DNA of 64,000 bases from Clonostachys chloroleuca (lineage: Eukaryota > Ascomycota > Sordariomycetes > Hypocreales > Bionectriaceae): NCBI GenBank assembly GCA_037952775.1, contig JBANAY010000003.1:30876001-30940000 (forward strand), written 5' to 3'. Each line of letters begins with the position of its first letter. The stretch's first letter is position 1. This document shows, piece after piece, positions 22,801-35,041 of the stretch. Position numbers and translations under genes: made by a program. The notes below the pieces were generated by a model, which had not been told where the DNA came from, did not search any database, and worked only from the letters and a program-made list of their open reading frames with translations.

Positions 22801-23527
22801 AGGCTGACTCCCCGACTTCAATCAATATGGGCTCCCCCAACTGCGTGGGGAATGGTAAACGATTTATGAATAGATTCTAGACTTATGAGGTTCTCACGCA
22901 AATGCAGTGCTAGCTAATAAAAAGACCTTTTGATTGGATACTTCGCCTGGGGAGGCAAGATATTGATAAAGCTTGATCTCTGTTTTCTGCTCCATGCCCA
23001 CATCCGTTACCTCCTCCCTCAATCACTCGAAGAACTGACCAATGTGCATTCATCCAGGGGTTTCAGCCCCAGGGTGTAATCATATATCGATTATGGCTCA
23101 AGATCGTACCGCTACGTTTGGTCAAGGGAACATGATTAACGGAACAAGTTTATAATGCCGAGTCTGGGATATTCCGATAAAAAATGAATTCGGCTGGAGT
23201 ACTGTTACAAGCCTATCTATAATTTGATCGAGGTGACTGTATTTTGGAACTTCTCACCGCTATTATAGGGAGGATATTCAGTGAATCTGAACAACTGTTA
23301 TTTTGTAGGAATCATGCATCCAATCATTGGTGGATGATCAAATTGGGCCAAACAGGGCATGTCTTACATCCCCGCCTCCCTTTCTGCCCAATGCTGCCGT
23401 CCTCCAAAATTGACAACGTCATCTTTACCAGAAAAGAACCGGAGTCGGGTGAAGACGCAATAGAGAAACAAATAAACGTGGAATTACTCGAGAACACCTG
23501 ACGCAAACTATCTCCCCGTACTGGAAC
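19857..23527. other. Long gene-free stretch
   Basis: About 3.7 kb with only short, unassignable ORFs (20924-21193 minus, 21645-21998 plus, 22677-22880 plus). Base composition looks AT-rich and I could recognise no decayed gene or transposon. A search with translated transposase and reverse-transcriptase profiles would decide whether old mobile DNA is present. Confidence 0.4.
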
Positions 23528-24850
23528 ATGTCTGCCGTGCATGACACAACAGGCACTGGTAAGGGGTCGAGCCAAGAACTCGAAGCCCTTCCAGCCGACG
23601 TGCTTCTGGCAGTACTCTCTGCGTCTCACAATACAGGCGATTTGTACTCGCTCGTGCGCTCTTCCAGACCAGTATACGAGGTGTTTCGATCTGCAAAGCG
23701 TACTGTCCTGATAAGCATTGTGGCTAGGGACCTGGGGTGGTCTGGTCTACGGACCGCCACCGCCGCGACTTTGATAACTGCCGCAACGTTTCGACGTGGC
23801 GCCCGGTACGAAGGAGATGCAAAACCCGCCATCAAGCTTTACGAGTCAATCGTCCACGATCCTCGTGGGCTATCATTCGCAAGGGGCATGTCAGAGGCCG
23901 AAGTAGCAAAGCTCGTGAGAATAAACCGTGGTGTGCAGTTCCTCGTGGATCAGTACGCCGCAACCAGGATTCTAAGACTGCGTGAGATACACCATGATGC
24001 TGGACGGGAGTTGAACTCCCGAGAACGGCAGCGGCTTGCGCACGCTTTCCTCCGACATCAAGTTCTAGCATCTATCAGTCGCTCGGAGTAATGACGCAGG
24101 GAACAGTTGTTTACGAACATTTATTCGACCTCTTTCGGCCCTGGGAGATTCAGCAAATCACTGATGCCCATAGCTTCCTGCGTGTGATGGCGTCATTTGT
24201 GTTCCCCTCTTGTGAGCGAATCCCGCGAAGCTTGTGGGGAGTCTACCTGACCGGGCGAGAGTGGTGGAGAGACTCGGACGAGCAAGAGGCGATGGGTGAT
24301 CTGGGTGTGATGCGTGCGAGGTTCCTTGAGAAGCTTGGACATAAACCATGGCAGATCTGGAGATGGAAATGGACATATCCCAAAGCGAGCGGGAAGCAAG
24401 GCGTAATATGATGCCTGCGAGTTACAACTTCCTTGCCGCTGGGTCAGTGCCACAGACAAGCTCTAATCAAGTTGCCGAGCAGGATTGGAGCCTTCGGGGC
24501 GAGATCTACCAACGAGAGGACGCTCTGACGGGCTTATTTGTAGTCGAAGACGACGATGATGGCGACCAATCGGCTCCATTTGGATGGATTGATGGGCACC
24601 GTGGTGGAATCGATTGTCAGCGACGGGGGGAGATCTGTTCCGAGAAACACTACCTCAAGGACAGGAAAATCTGACCGCACTTCAGATGAACTGGGCTCGA
24701 CTGGTTGTTCGCCAGTGGCGGTGGTTGGGTTTCATGTTCTGGGACAAGGAGCGGATAGAGTTACTCAAATCGAAGCTACCAAAGTATGCAACCGGTTGGC
24801 TTACGAGGCCTCCGGCATGTGACGACAATTTGTCGTTTGAGGGTTTTTGA
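23528..24850 (+). pseudogene. F-box-like protein gene with three -1 frameshifts
   Basis: Four consecutive frames read as one protein. 23528 to about 24070 has the F-box-like start LEALPADVLLAVLSASHNTG. About 24075-24390 has EHLFDLFRPWEIQQI and ERIPRSLWGVYLTGREWW. About 24390-24630 has RRNMMPASYNFLAAG and DDDGDQSAPFGWIDGHRG. About 24630-24850 has GDLFRETLPQGQENL and QWRWLGFMFWDKERIELL. Adding one base at each join (near 24070, 24385 and the G6 run 24625-24630) gives an uninterrupted 441-aa frame. No GT-AG intron of plausible length fits any of the joins. F-box proteins recruit substrates to SCF ubiquitin ligases. Either the gene is recently broken or the consensus is missing bases; three independent errors in one gene is the highest density in the window. 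Confidence 0.75.
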
Positions 24851-25056
24851 ATAATCTGCAACTTCTATCTGGCTATGTGCTCTTTCTAGGAAGCACATCA
24901 GAAAAGCCAGGTTAGCAGGCTTGGAAGATCTGTAATAAGTTGCCATTTTTAAGACCAAGACTAGACATTAAGAGAGGAAACTATGACTTTGGAAGACGCA
25001 AGAGGAAAAAGAGGAGAGCCGCATAGAACTATTTATGGGGTTTGCCAAATTCCGCC

Positions 25057-26673
25057 CTATTCAAAGGGCGGAATCTGGGAATCAAAACCGTCAGTGATTA
25101 TCCCTACCCCGTCCTCCAACAAGTTGCGGAATGTAGCGTTTGGTTTTGGTTCTTCCCCCGAGAAGGGGTTTGGCCCGTTCTCATAGATGAATGCATGTAC
25201 CTCCTCATCAATGCATATTGATTTCCCAAAAACTGGCGCAAGGGATACCTCAACTCCATGGATGCTGATCTTTATCTGAATCTTTCTTTCCCTATTTTGC
25301 CAACCCATCCCATCTCTCATTTGTTCAAGTGTTCCCCGATAGCTTCCCTGGGAGAAATTGAGATAGCTTAATTCAAGCGTTTCTAGCTCTTCAGGCAATT
25401 CATTAAGAAAAGCTACTAGATCGCTCTCTTCAACCCAGAAGCACCCGAGTGTCAAGTGCTGGAGTCGCGCAGAACAACTTTTGGGAATCATGCTTCTGAG
25501 CGGCACTGGACTTGTTGGACGGTAAGTCCCGAATCCCGGGGCCCAGCCCTCGCTGGTCGAAAGACTGAGATGCCTCAAATCTCGAGCGCCAGAAAGTGCA
25601 CGCCACAAAAGACCATTGTTCATATTACCCCATTGGCCCGAAACGTCTGCGTCAGAAAAGTCCTCGGTAAGGCCGGAGAGATCGAGCTTCAAGCTTGCGA
25701 AGTCTTTTCTCGCAAGAAGCGCCTCAAACTGCTTGAAGATTCTGGTCTCGGTCTTGAGGAAACTGACATCTATTCCGGAATCTTCCAGATGAGCATCGAT
25801 GGATAGTTCTGTAACTCTTCCGCCGTCAAGATTCTCTGACAAAGCTTCGATAACAGAACAAAACCCATTCCAACCTTCTTTTGAAGTGGCCCAGTTGTGG
25901 TAAGTTCTAACATCCTCACAGCGCCTGAGCCATCCATGAGGGATTGGATACTGGAACAGCCGGGGAAACTGCCTAATCATTGGCGTATGGTACAGTGGAT
26001 TGAACAGCCGACCGTGTGTAGCGGCCGTGACGGTGATCTTCCGAAGCGCGGGGAATTGTGCGAGGCCAAAATGCAACGCCTCCACGTATGATTCGTCGTC
26101 GAGAACTTCTTCCTGGTCCCTGAGGAGTTGGAAGTAGTAGGGCAGCGTCATCTCCCAGTTGTACGTTCTCAGCTTCTGCCAGGTCAAATCTTGCGAGAGA
26201 TAATCTTCCAATTTGTGTCGGCGCTCATCTTCACTCGCCTCAATGAGAGCCTCCAAGTCGTATCTGCAAGCTTGACGGATCCAACGAGGCGGTGGGCCTT
26301 TAGCACACTGCTCCTCGAGCACTTTGCTCGGACCTAGCCACATGCCGCCGTGCCACAGAGTGTCGGTTGCGGGGAGGAGGGCATCGTCGTAGATGATCTC
26401 AACGACTTGAGTGCGGAAGACGCTGTGGTTTGCTACTGCTAGAAATACTTCGATGTTCCTCGAGTTCGCGGACAGGAAGACGCGGTGGAAATCCAGGCGC
26501 GCTGCGGTGGCGAAGAACGAGGACGTGAGACGCAGGTTCTTGATGTCGCTATTGGGCAGATGTCCGCATATCAGATGAAGCACCTCTATTGGGAGAGCGG
26601 AGTGAATCGGCCTGGCCGTGGAAGAGGCTGCGAGTTGCGGTGTGAGCTGTGAGTCCATCTTCGCGTGAGCCAT
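25057..26673 (-). CDS. F-box protein
   Basis: An intact single exon codes 538 aa from the ATG at 26671-26673; a second ATG at 26656-26658 is equally possible. The frame is open further upstream but without an ATG. The F-box is at about residues 25-65 (SALPIEVLHLICGHLPNSDI, then KNLRLTSSFFATAA). The rest is the leucine-rich, weakly repetitive C-terminal region common in large fungal F-box families (for example LRHLSLSTSEGW and LQHLTLGCFWVEESDL). It probably acts as an SCF substrate receptor; the substrate is unknown. It is convergent with the broken F-box gene to its left. Confidence 0.85.
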   Translation of the reverse strand: MAHAKMDSQLTPQLAASSTARPIHSALPIEVLHLICGHLPNSDIKNLRLTSSFFATAARLDFHRVFLSANSRNIEVFLAVANHSVFRTQVVEIIYDDALLPATDTLWHGGMWLGPSKVLEEQCAKGPPPRWIRQACRYDLEALIEASEDERRHKLEDYLSQDLTWQKLRTYNWEMTLPYYFQLLRDQEEVLDDESYVEALHFGLAQFPALRKITVTAATHGRLFNPLYHTPMIRQFPRLFQYPIPHGWLRRCEDVRTYHNWATSKEGWNGFCSVIEALSENLDGGRVTELSIDAHLEDSGIDVSFLKTETRIFKQFEALLARKDFASLKLDLSGLTEDFSDADVSGQWGNMNNGLLWRALSGARDLRHLSLSTSEGWAPGFGTYRPTSPVPLRSMIPKSCSARLQHLTLGCFWVEESDLVAFLNELPEELETLELSYLNFSQGSYRGTLEQMRDGMGWQNRERKIQIKISIHGVEVSLAPVFGKSICIDEEVHAFIYENGPNPFSGEEPKPNATFRNLLEDGVGIITDGFDSQIPPFE

Positions 26674-27373
26674 CGATGTGAATGAAGCAAAGTCAATTAC
26701 GAGCCGGAGGACTTCACACAATGTCTGACTTCTTTCCTCTTGCCTCTGCTTCTGGTTGGCTGCTGCTCTTCATGCGGGGTCTCGGATGATCCACCAATAT
26801 CACCCGATTTCACCCAGTTCATGATGTAACGGTGGGAGTAACATCACAATGGGATCATGGCAATGACAAACGTAATTTCTCAAAATGCTACTCCTGCTAC
26901 TTTTACACAGGCGAGTTCCGGGCTTTGAGTTGACGTTGGTAAAATGATAAACAACTGACTAGAATGCCTTCTAGCCGAAAGATCGACCCTGGCCTCAACA
27001 GGAGCAGGGATCTCCGGCTGAATTGGTGATGGAGCGGTCATATTTCCATTCAAATTCATAACAATGCTCTCAAATTCATTTAGGGAAAAAAGACACTCCA
27101 TTCAATTCATCCGGCTGCCTTTATTCTGAGATGTCTCATGTTCGTACTTCCAACTCGGCAGTGCATATTGGCAAGTCAATTTTGGCATGCTACAGTATTG
27201 ATTCACGCAATTGCAATGGAAATCTGAAAAGAACTCGGACTAATAGGCTCAATGAAAGCAACACGCAGCGAAAACCTGATTACCACCCTGCATGTAGCAT
27301 CTAAGCCCGTCGTATCGCAGCGTACCGCCCACAAGAACAACCACTCGCTTACCATCACACGCCCGAAATTCCC
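26674..27373. other. Intergenic, no gene recognised
   Basis: 700 bases holding the promoter of the F-box gene on its left side and the 3' end of the reductase gene on its right. No supportable ORF. Confidence 0.4.
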
Positions 27374-28511
27374 TCAGGAGTTCTGTGATTCCACCCACGA
27401 GCGGCAATGGTCTGCCAAGCTCTGCTCCAGGGGGCGGTATGTTATCCCCAGCTCATTGATGCTCCGGGAAACATCCATAAAGAAATGAATGCCCAAATTT
27501 TCATCAACATACCTCCTTGACATCCCAAGCAACCCGCCAACAGTACGCAGGAAAAACCCAGGTACGGTCCACTTGGGGAGTTTCCAGGGACTTGGATGGA
27601 CAGGACGCAGCATGTCAGCCATCTCCAGCCACGGCACGGTCCGTTCGCTTGCTATCAGATACCTGCCGTGGGCTTCTTCTCGCTCTAGAGCCCTCACATG
27701 CGCCAGAGCCACATCGCGCACATCGACCGGAGGGAAGGGCAAGTCAGGCGTGCCCATCATGAGGGTCCCGTTCATTAACATGCCCAAAGCATTCAAACTA
27801 CCAGAGCTCGAATCCGGCGTAAGATTGGGGCCTATCACGACACCAGGTAGGATTGTGACCAATTTCCAGCGACTCTGAGCTTCTGCCATCTTCCAAGCCT
27901 CACGCTCTGCCATGGTCTTGCTGTAGGCGTAGGGCAACCAGTCTATAGTGGCTGTTTCATTCCAGTGGCTTTCACGGACGGTTTTGTCCTCGTGTGCCTG
28001 TATGATGTCAAGGTTTGACCCACGGGCGGCAGCCTCTATTGATTCCACACGTCAGTCAGGTCTGTTGTCAAGATCAGGGAGGAAAACATAGTCCGAAGGC
28101 AAACCCGAAATGGCACATACCAGAAGAAGTGATAACGACGCGCAGCACGGTAGGAGTTTGATTGACACTCTCTAGCACGTTGCGTGTGCCTTCGAGAGCC
28201 GGCTTGAGGAGTTGACTTTCTGGCTCCTTGACCTCTTCAGGCAAGGGACAAGGCGAAGCCGTGTGGACCACAGCTGTACATCCCTCCATCGCTTTATTGA
28301 ATGATCCGGGTTGCAGCAAATCAGCCTCGAATAGCTCCAATGTGCCCTTGGCGCCCTCCTTCTCTGCCAAGGCCCTGATCGGGTTGACCTTTTTCTCATT
28401 ATTCAAGTTGCGCACCGTGCCGTGCACATCCCACCCGCTCTGCAGAAGGGCGTCGACAATGTGCGCGGCGATGAAGCCACTGGCTCCAGTGACGAGGACT
28501 TTGCGACTCAT
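27374..28511 (-). CDS. Extended SDR: NAD(P)-dependent aldehyde/ketone reductase, dihydroflavonol-reductase-like
   Basis: Exons 28511-28121 and 28035-27374, joined by an 85-nt intron (GTATGT...CAATAG), give 1053 nt and 350 aa. The Rossmann motif VTGASGFIAAH is at residues 7-17, the catalytic Ser in VVITSS at 130 and the YxxxK pair at Tyr166/Lys170 (YAYSKTMAEREAW). These fit the extended SDR group that includes dihydroflavonol 4-reductase and yeast Gre2-type methylglyoxal/aldehyde reductases. The C-terminal part (PPVDVRDVALAHVRAL, then GRYLIAS) is also typical. It reduces an aldehyde or ketone with NADPH, probably in the cytosol; the substrate is unknown. The gene is complete. Confidence 0.9.
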
Positions 28512-28993
28512 GATGGTGGGGTCGGTGGTGATGGGAAGGTTTTGGTGTTGTGTCCCTTGGCTGGTTGGCCAGGTGTCATGTTATATTCATCTTAAATGAC
28601 ACCTAAACAACACCCCGTGACAAGCCTTGTACTGATACCATATCTCATTTTGTAAAGCCATCTCTATTGGCTGAAATAATTCGAAAGACAGTCAGCCCTA
28701 GACCCGTTTGGCAGCTTGTGGAGAGCCATCTTCGTGTACCCACAGACGGAGGCTTATACATCCTGGCAGTGCAAAACCGTAACAGCGATCCCTGCACCTC
28801 CCGAGCTGAAGAGTGAGGCAGATGTTGGTGAGGCGTATAGAGGCGGGGCAATAGAGAGTGGTTCGGCCACCCAAGCCTCAAGAGCTGTGACAAAACACCA
28901 CACCTTTCCGAGCGGCGTACTACCCTTCAGGCCACGTGCTTTAACTCGCCAACGTATATACACTGAATTGGAAGTTGGACAAACCTTCAAAAG
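28512..28993. promoter_or_regulatory. Divergent promoter region between the reductase and the TPR-HET gene
   Basis: About 480 bases lie between two divergently transcribed genes and must contain both promoters. The plus-strand sequence GTATATACA near 28965, about 30 bases before the HET-gene ATG, is TATA-like. No gene seen. Confidence 0.45.
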
Positions 28994-31900
28994 ATGGACT
29001 TCGACAAAATTGAGGGCATGGATATTGCCGACCTGCTCCAGATGTATACCTCTGCGCATGTGCAGTTTGCCGAGGCTCTCGCGAATGACAGCATTCCGTT
29101 CGAGATTGAGATCGTCACGAGATCCGTCATAGCTGAAGCCTCCATCAAACTCGGCGTCTATCTATCACGACAGCCGCTGTTGGAAGATGCGGTCCAGCAC
29201 TTGGATGCGATCTTGCGCCGTATCCCGCAGGACTCCCCAAATCGCGTCTGGGTCCTGAACAAACTCTGTGAGGCCGAGTACGAGCTCTACTGCCTCACTG
29301 GCTCCCAACAGCCGCTCGACAACTCGGTCACATGTGGACGTCAAGCCAATGACCTGTCGGCTGCGACTGGCGGCGAAGAAAGTCTGGATCTTCATGTTGA
29401 GATTCTGACCAACCTAGCCCACTCCCTGGTCCAACGGTTCGAGTTGAGGAAGAACCCCCCGATCTGGAGGACTCCATTCTCTGCAAGAGGGAGATCTTGC
29501 GGAGGATACACAAGGATTGCAAGGATTCCGAGCGATATCTAACGACGATTAACAATCTTGCTTCATCCTTGCGCTTGCGCTATCTGTGCACACTGGATGA
29601 AGAAAATGAACGAGAGGCTAATGACCTCTTTCGAGAGCTGCTGTCGTCAGCCGAACCTGGAACAAAGTTACATGGAATGGCCATTGGCCAGCTGGGAGCC
29701 TCGGCTGCGATGAAATTTAGGGTTGAGAAAAACCCGGAAGTATTGGATGAAGCAATCTCCAACTGCAATACTGGTCTGTCAGTCAACGTCCCAGGACAAG
29801 ATGGGTGGATTGAGATGCTTTCACTTCTCGTGGAACTGTGCACGGAAAAGTTCAACTACACTGGCAATCTGGAAGACATGGAAACACTTGTCGACAACTC
29901 TTGTCGCTTCTTCGATTCTATACCGACTAGCCACCACAAGAAGGGAGAACAACTTTTGGAACATCTCAAGAGATTACGGGAGTGCGCATTCACAGTCAGA
30001 GACGTGGATATATTGAAAAACATCATTGATAAAGGGCGCATTGCTTTCGAGAGCATGCCAATGGATTATCCAGATAAGGCACGGTCGCAGCTTGAATACT
30101 CGCATATCCTGGGTCACCAGTACTTTCTGTCTGGCAGCCTGCAGGATCTCAGCTCCTTAGTAGAGTATGCCCTGGTCGTGTCTGACGACTTCAACGAAAG
30201 CACCAGAGCCAGCTCAAGCTTGCAAGCCCCAGAGGTCAACGTAGACTGGTATCCCAATTTGGCTAGCAACATTGAAGTGCTGACCGAGGCATCTGCTGAG
30301 AATTCTATGCGTCAATTGGCCGAGGAGGAATTGCTTGCGAGATTCAAGTCTTCTTACAACTTTGAGAATCGAAAATACGCATTCATGGCTTTGGATGAGC
30401 TCTATGAGTACAACGCCACACGTTTAAGGGTTCTAGCTACAGCGGTGACGAATGGCGCGGATCTGATTAACGAAGAGATTGAAAAGAAAATATCAGAACT
30501 CAGCTTAGGATATGATGAGCCCGTGGAAGAAGAAGACGAGACAGAGAAAACCCTACGCGAGATATTCAACATGGTTCCTGGTCAGCGATTGGTCAACATC
30601 GATCCCCGAAATGGACACATGGTTTTCGATATTCAGGATTACGTCAAAGCTCAGTTTTTCAATGACGATACTCCTCGTACACCTGACCAACTCCTTGCTA
30701 ATGACGAAAGGCTGGAGCGAAAGCTATTTAGGAAAGCTGGCTTGGTGGGCAGGCGAACCAATCCTGGCCTGTGCTATTGGTGCCAGTGGCTGTGCAAACT
30801 TTTGGACCCAGAAGATGTAGGACTCAACTTCGTTGCTGAAGACTCATGCATCCCTAGCATTGGACACTGGAAGACAATCTTGTTCCGGAAGAGTGAATGC
30901 GCGGTCTGTAACTTGGCAGCCTCCTTGATCACGACAACAAAGGGCCAGCTTCATACATACTTTGAGAAAATAGAGGAAGGGGGAAAGCGGATCCGTTACA
31001 CGCTGGGCCGGCTATCAGATGGCGAGGGCGTCTTAAGAGTGGATGTTGGCCTCTCCTATGCTGGAGAGTTGCGACTGCTAACGCCAAAAAACTTTCGTGA
31101 CGCTCTTCGACAGGCATGGGAAGATGATAATGACACACCACTTGCATTGGAAACGTTACTGGAAGACACTGATGGGCCCGTCAACAACAATGGGGGACAG
31201 CAGATTGATTTTAAACTCATGAGAAGGTGGTTGAAGGATTGTGATCATAATCACGGCCCGATCTGCAACCACCCGCGACCTGGGAACCGGATCAAAACTG
31301 AAATCCCCCTCTTTTTCATCGATGTCGTTCAGGAATGCCTAGTAATTGGTACATCCAGTGATCAATACTTTGTACTCAGCTACACATGGGGCAGAGTGAA
31401 CATGCACATGACGTTGTTGAACAATGTTGAGGAGAGAAAGCGACCAGGGGCTCTATCTTCTGTTCCTTTCCCAAAAACAATCAAGGATGCAATAGATGCG
31501 ACACGTTCTCTCGGAGAACGACTACTTTGGATCGATGCCATCTGCATCGTGCAAGACGATGCTTCACAGAAGGCGAGGGACATTCCAAACATGGATATCG
31601 TGTATGGGAGGGCTCACGCGACTATTGTTGCCCTGCACGGTGATAATGCTGATGCAGGGCTCCCAGGGGTTTCACCTGGAACACGCTCCTGCCAGCAGAT
31701 CGAGACAATAGATCTGGTTCTCTCCGACGCAGGCGAGGACAACATACCGCAGGAGAAGGGGAATCGAAAGTGCAGGTTCGTCCGGGGCCCTAGCCCGCTC
31801 CCCTTGGCCCTGCAGGCATCTACATGGAACACGAGGGGGTGGATCTTGCAGGAGCGGCTTCTATCAAAAAGATGCATCTACTTTTCTACTGATGCCTTTT

Positions 31901-33252
31901 ACTTTGAATGCAATCGGGGAACTTTGGCTGAGGGCGGGGTGAACAAAGAGTACACGTCCTTTTCCGCTGGAGAACTGTTCGATGACCGAGAGGTTCAGCA
32001 ACGGCCGAAGCAAGATAATCCTATATCCGACTTGGCCTTCATGTATGATCTTGAGGCTAGCCCTCGACTATGGAAAGCCTGGGCGGTGTATAAAGAACTG
32101 GTACAGATGTACAGCAAGCGTCAATTCACGTTTAAGCCAGACATCCTCGACGGCTTTGCTGGCATCTTTTCAGTGCTGGACGAGCTGGTTCTGCAAGACT
32201 ACGTCGAGAGCGCCACAGTGCATGGACTGCCCGAGAGCTTCTTCATCCACGCACTTCTCTGGACGCCTGCTGCCAAGCTGCCACGTAGGGGCCAGAAGCT
32301 CCCTGCCGAAACGAGTGGCACGGATATCGGACAGCCAGATCTGAGATTCCCCAGCTGGTCGTGGGCGGGCTGGGACGGCCCGGTGGATTATAGGTTATTT
32401 GAGGCGATCAAAGATGCTAGTGACCGGCCTTTGCCACTAGTACGCAAATTCAAGCTGGATGGCCAAGATATCTATCCTGATAAGTGGAAAAAGGTCGTGC
32501 AGGCTTGGCTTGAAATTGAAGAGAAAGGTAGAAATGCACTGTCAAACGGAATTATCAAAGAGGGGGATACTCTACAAGCTCTGGGAAACCCTGATCGTGC
32601 CAACCAACAAGAATCCAACAGTAAGAGAGAACTTGACTCTTCTAAAAGCATGGAGAGCAAGGAGAAGCTCATTGAGCCTCTGGCAAGGGAGGGGACAGCA
32701 GAAGACAACAAACTCACAGAAAACCAACGAGCATGTCTAGAAGGAGAAAATCATAGTCATACTCCTCCTGCCAGTACGATATTGGAAATGACAGCTCCCG
32801 TGGTTTCATTTGGTTCCTTTTCATTGTCGTCAAACGAAGAATATCTATGCTTGACGGACCAAGTACACACAAAGGGGCCCCAAAGTGTTCGCCAGATCCT
32901 AGATAGGAGCGGTGCACACTGCGGGCTCTGGTGGTCCCAAGGCGGCAACGGATGGACTGAGGATGACTTGTATCTCGGACTCGAGAAGAAGCTAGCTCTA
33001 GTCGGTGTCTCTACCCATGAATCCTGCGAGCGTCCACTGCAAGGGCCGGGCAGTGTTCAAGGACCGATCGCGCTCTGGGACAGCGACATGTTCCCTGCAG
33101 TTGGCCCGCAGAGCGGCTGGGTAAACGTACTGGTAATTGACCGAGAATCAGGCTACGAGAACGGCGTTTCAACTCGGTGCACTGTAGCCATCATTCATAA
33201 CATGGCATGGGAGCAGGCGAGGCCTGCGCAAACATTCGTCCGCATCGCATAG
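28994..33252 (+). CDS. TPR-HET protein (heterokaryon-incompatibility domain) with one -1 frameshift
   Basis: The N-terminal frame (28994 to about 29460) and the following 1251-codon frame join at a run of six C (29455-29460). One more C would read RKNPPDLEDSILCKREIL and give a 1419-aa protein. Residues 1 to about 330 carry helical repeats of the TPR-like type seen before CHAT and HET domains (LEDAVQHLDAILRRIP; EVLDEAISNCNTGLSV; NLEDMETLVDNSC). A Cys-rich pair follows (LCYWCQWLC, ECAVCNLAA). The HET domain starts near residue 800 with YFVLSYTWGR, then LLWIDAICIVQDD and the end motif STWNTRGWILQERLLSKR. HET domains trigger cell death after fusion of unlike hyphae. The C-terminal part has a disordered Lys/Glu/Ser linker. 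Confidence 0.85.
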
Positions 33253-33673
33253 CGAACGAGATGGCTGCGAAATAGGATTGAGTCAGTTAGAATGGTCTAC
33301 TCCCTTTTTAAAACTGTGGTGAGCATGTAGGCCTCTTCTAGAGATTACTTGCAACTGCTATCTCATGTTCGTCGGATATGTAGCCCACCAAAAGGGCTGG
33401 TTTTCAGGAGACTATTTATGCTGTACATGCCACTATAAAGTGGCAAGAATGGAATCTCTGAGGCAAGAAAGATGATCAATGGTCTATAGAATAATATGAT
33501 TACTAGCCTGTAATAAAATATGTGGCTGCCGGATTAAAAACCGCGAATTGCAATGTTTGAGATTCACATTGTGAAACTCACAGAAGGATGTTTGAATGAC
33601 AGAAACGCTTAGAGAGTAGATAAAAAAAAAACTGCCAATTTATATGAAGCATCTATAGATTCACTATGCGCAT
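33253..33673. other. Intergenic between convergent genes
   Basis: About 420 AT-rich bases holding the 3' ends of the HET gene and the F-box gene. An A9 run lies near 33626. Nothing else recognised. Confidence 0.4.
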
Positions 33674-35041
33674 CTACTTCTTCCTTTGAAAGCTAAATGC
33701 CGCGTCCACGGTTGATGAGTTATTAACCCCCCCGAGGACAAATGCCCATCCTGGAATGTCCTCGTCTTTAATAGGTGGCACGTATACTTTTACGCCCCCA
33801 ACAGGAACAATAGTAATTAGTCGCAGTGCAGGGAAATGTTGTCCCCTGATAAGTTCAGAGACTCTCTCCGAAACTGGGTCAAATTCAAGGTACGGCACGA
33901 TCAGTTCCTCCAAGTTCGGTGGTAAAAAGTCGACCATAATTCGTGCCCATTCGGCCAAATCGTCACCCTCATCACTTTCCCTCAGTTCGGATAAGTCAAT
34001 CTCAAGTTGACGAAGAGCATTCATTTCTCTCAAAGAACCGATGAGGCTGTCGTCCCAAAGTTGCCCGTCCCACATTTCTCCCTCACGGTACTGTGTTGTT
34101 CTAAGAGTCAGAGCCTCGAGTTTGGTTCCAAACGTCCTCAGAGAGTGGCCGACCTCGCCAGCGCGGAAACCCCACTCCGGATCATCATGCTGGTAATCCT
34201 CCTCACGTCCTCCAAACCGGTCGGCTGCAGTGTAGTTGAAGACTCGAAGATTCGGAAACCGAGTGAAGATATCCTGGATGGAGTGGCCATTGACCATCGA
34301 GGAATGCAGAGTCAGCGATGGTAGATCGGATGTTACTTCTGGCCATTGCGTTGCATCATCCTCGCTCAAGTGCCAATAGACTTTCGTAAGACACAATTGC
34401 TCCAAGCCTGGCCGTAGCAGCACTGATTCCAGACCAGAAATGCTGGCACACATCTCATCACCAACACCGAGTGACATGCGTTTCAGAGATGGCAGACCGT
34501 AGTTACGATATTCCGTCTGAGACTGAGGATCTTCTTCGCCGGCGATTTTGTTGGATCCTGCCAGAAACGACAAGAGATCTGGGGCTGAGTTGCCGGCATC
34601 GTAGCAGAGGGCTATATCGATCTCCTGTACTGCAGTTGTCATTGCAAGAACAATTGTTGCAAAGCCAGTATCTGCAACTTCGAGATGGGTTTCTAGCCCA
34701 TGCTTAAATGCCTTCGGGGCATGTAAAGAGCGGATCACATCTTCCAGCAGCTGCCGATGGCTTGCAAAAGACTCTAGGCCATGGTCGCGCAAAGCCACCC
34801 TGCGCACGGCACGAGCTAGTTCAGGTGATTGAAAGAGGCTTCTTACTAGCTTGGGCTCTTGTTTGAGGTGTCGGTAGTCGAAGGAGATCGTGTGGTACAA
34901 TAGAGGCTGGGCGATTTGACGAAATTGGCGACTGACGAGGCAGAGGGAATAGAGGGGGTTGAGCGAGTGCCGGGAGGCTTCCGATATCGTCGGTGGAACA
35001 AAGTTGGAAAACACGCGGGACCAAATCTCTGGAGGAAGCAT
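33674..35041 (-). CDS. F-box protein with leucine-rich C-terminal region
   Basis: An intact single exon codes 455 aa from the ATG at 35039-35041. The N-terminus is an F-box (LPPEIWSRVFSNFVPPTIS; SLCLVSRQFRQIAQPLLYHT). The remainder has irregular leucine-rich segments (LPSLKRMSLGVGDEM; LRQLEIDLSELRESDEGD; LEELIVPYLEFDPVSERV), typical of fungal F-box-LRR-like substrate receptors of SCF ubiquitin ligases. It is one of four F-box genes in this 20-kb stretch. Confidence 0.87.
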   Translation of the reverse strand: MLPPEIWSRVFSNFVPPTISEASRHSLNPLYSLCLVSRQFRQIAQPLLYHTISFDYRHLKQEPKLVRSLFQSPELARAVRRVALRDHGLESFASHRQLLEDVIRSLHAPKAFKHGLETHLEVADTGFATIVLAMTTAVQEIDIALCYDAGNSAPDLLSFLAGSNKIAGEEDPQSQTEYRNYGLPSLKRMSLGVGDEMCASISGLESVLLRPGLEQLCLTKVYWHLSEDDATQWPEVTSDLPSLTLHSSMVNGHSIQDIFTRFPNLRVFNYTAADRFGGREEDYQHDDPEWGFRAGEVGHSLRTFGTKLEALTLRTTQYREGEMWDGQLWDDSLIGSLREMNALRQLEIDLSELRESDEGDDLAEWARIMVDFLPPNLEELIVPYLEFDPVSERVSELIRGQHFPALRLITIVPVGGVKVYVPPIKDEDIPGWAFVLGGVNNSSTVDAAFSFQRKK

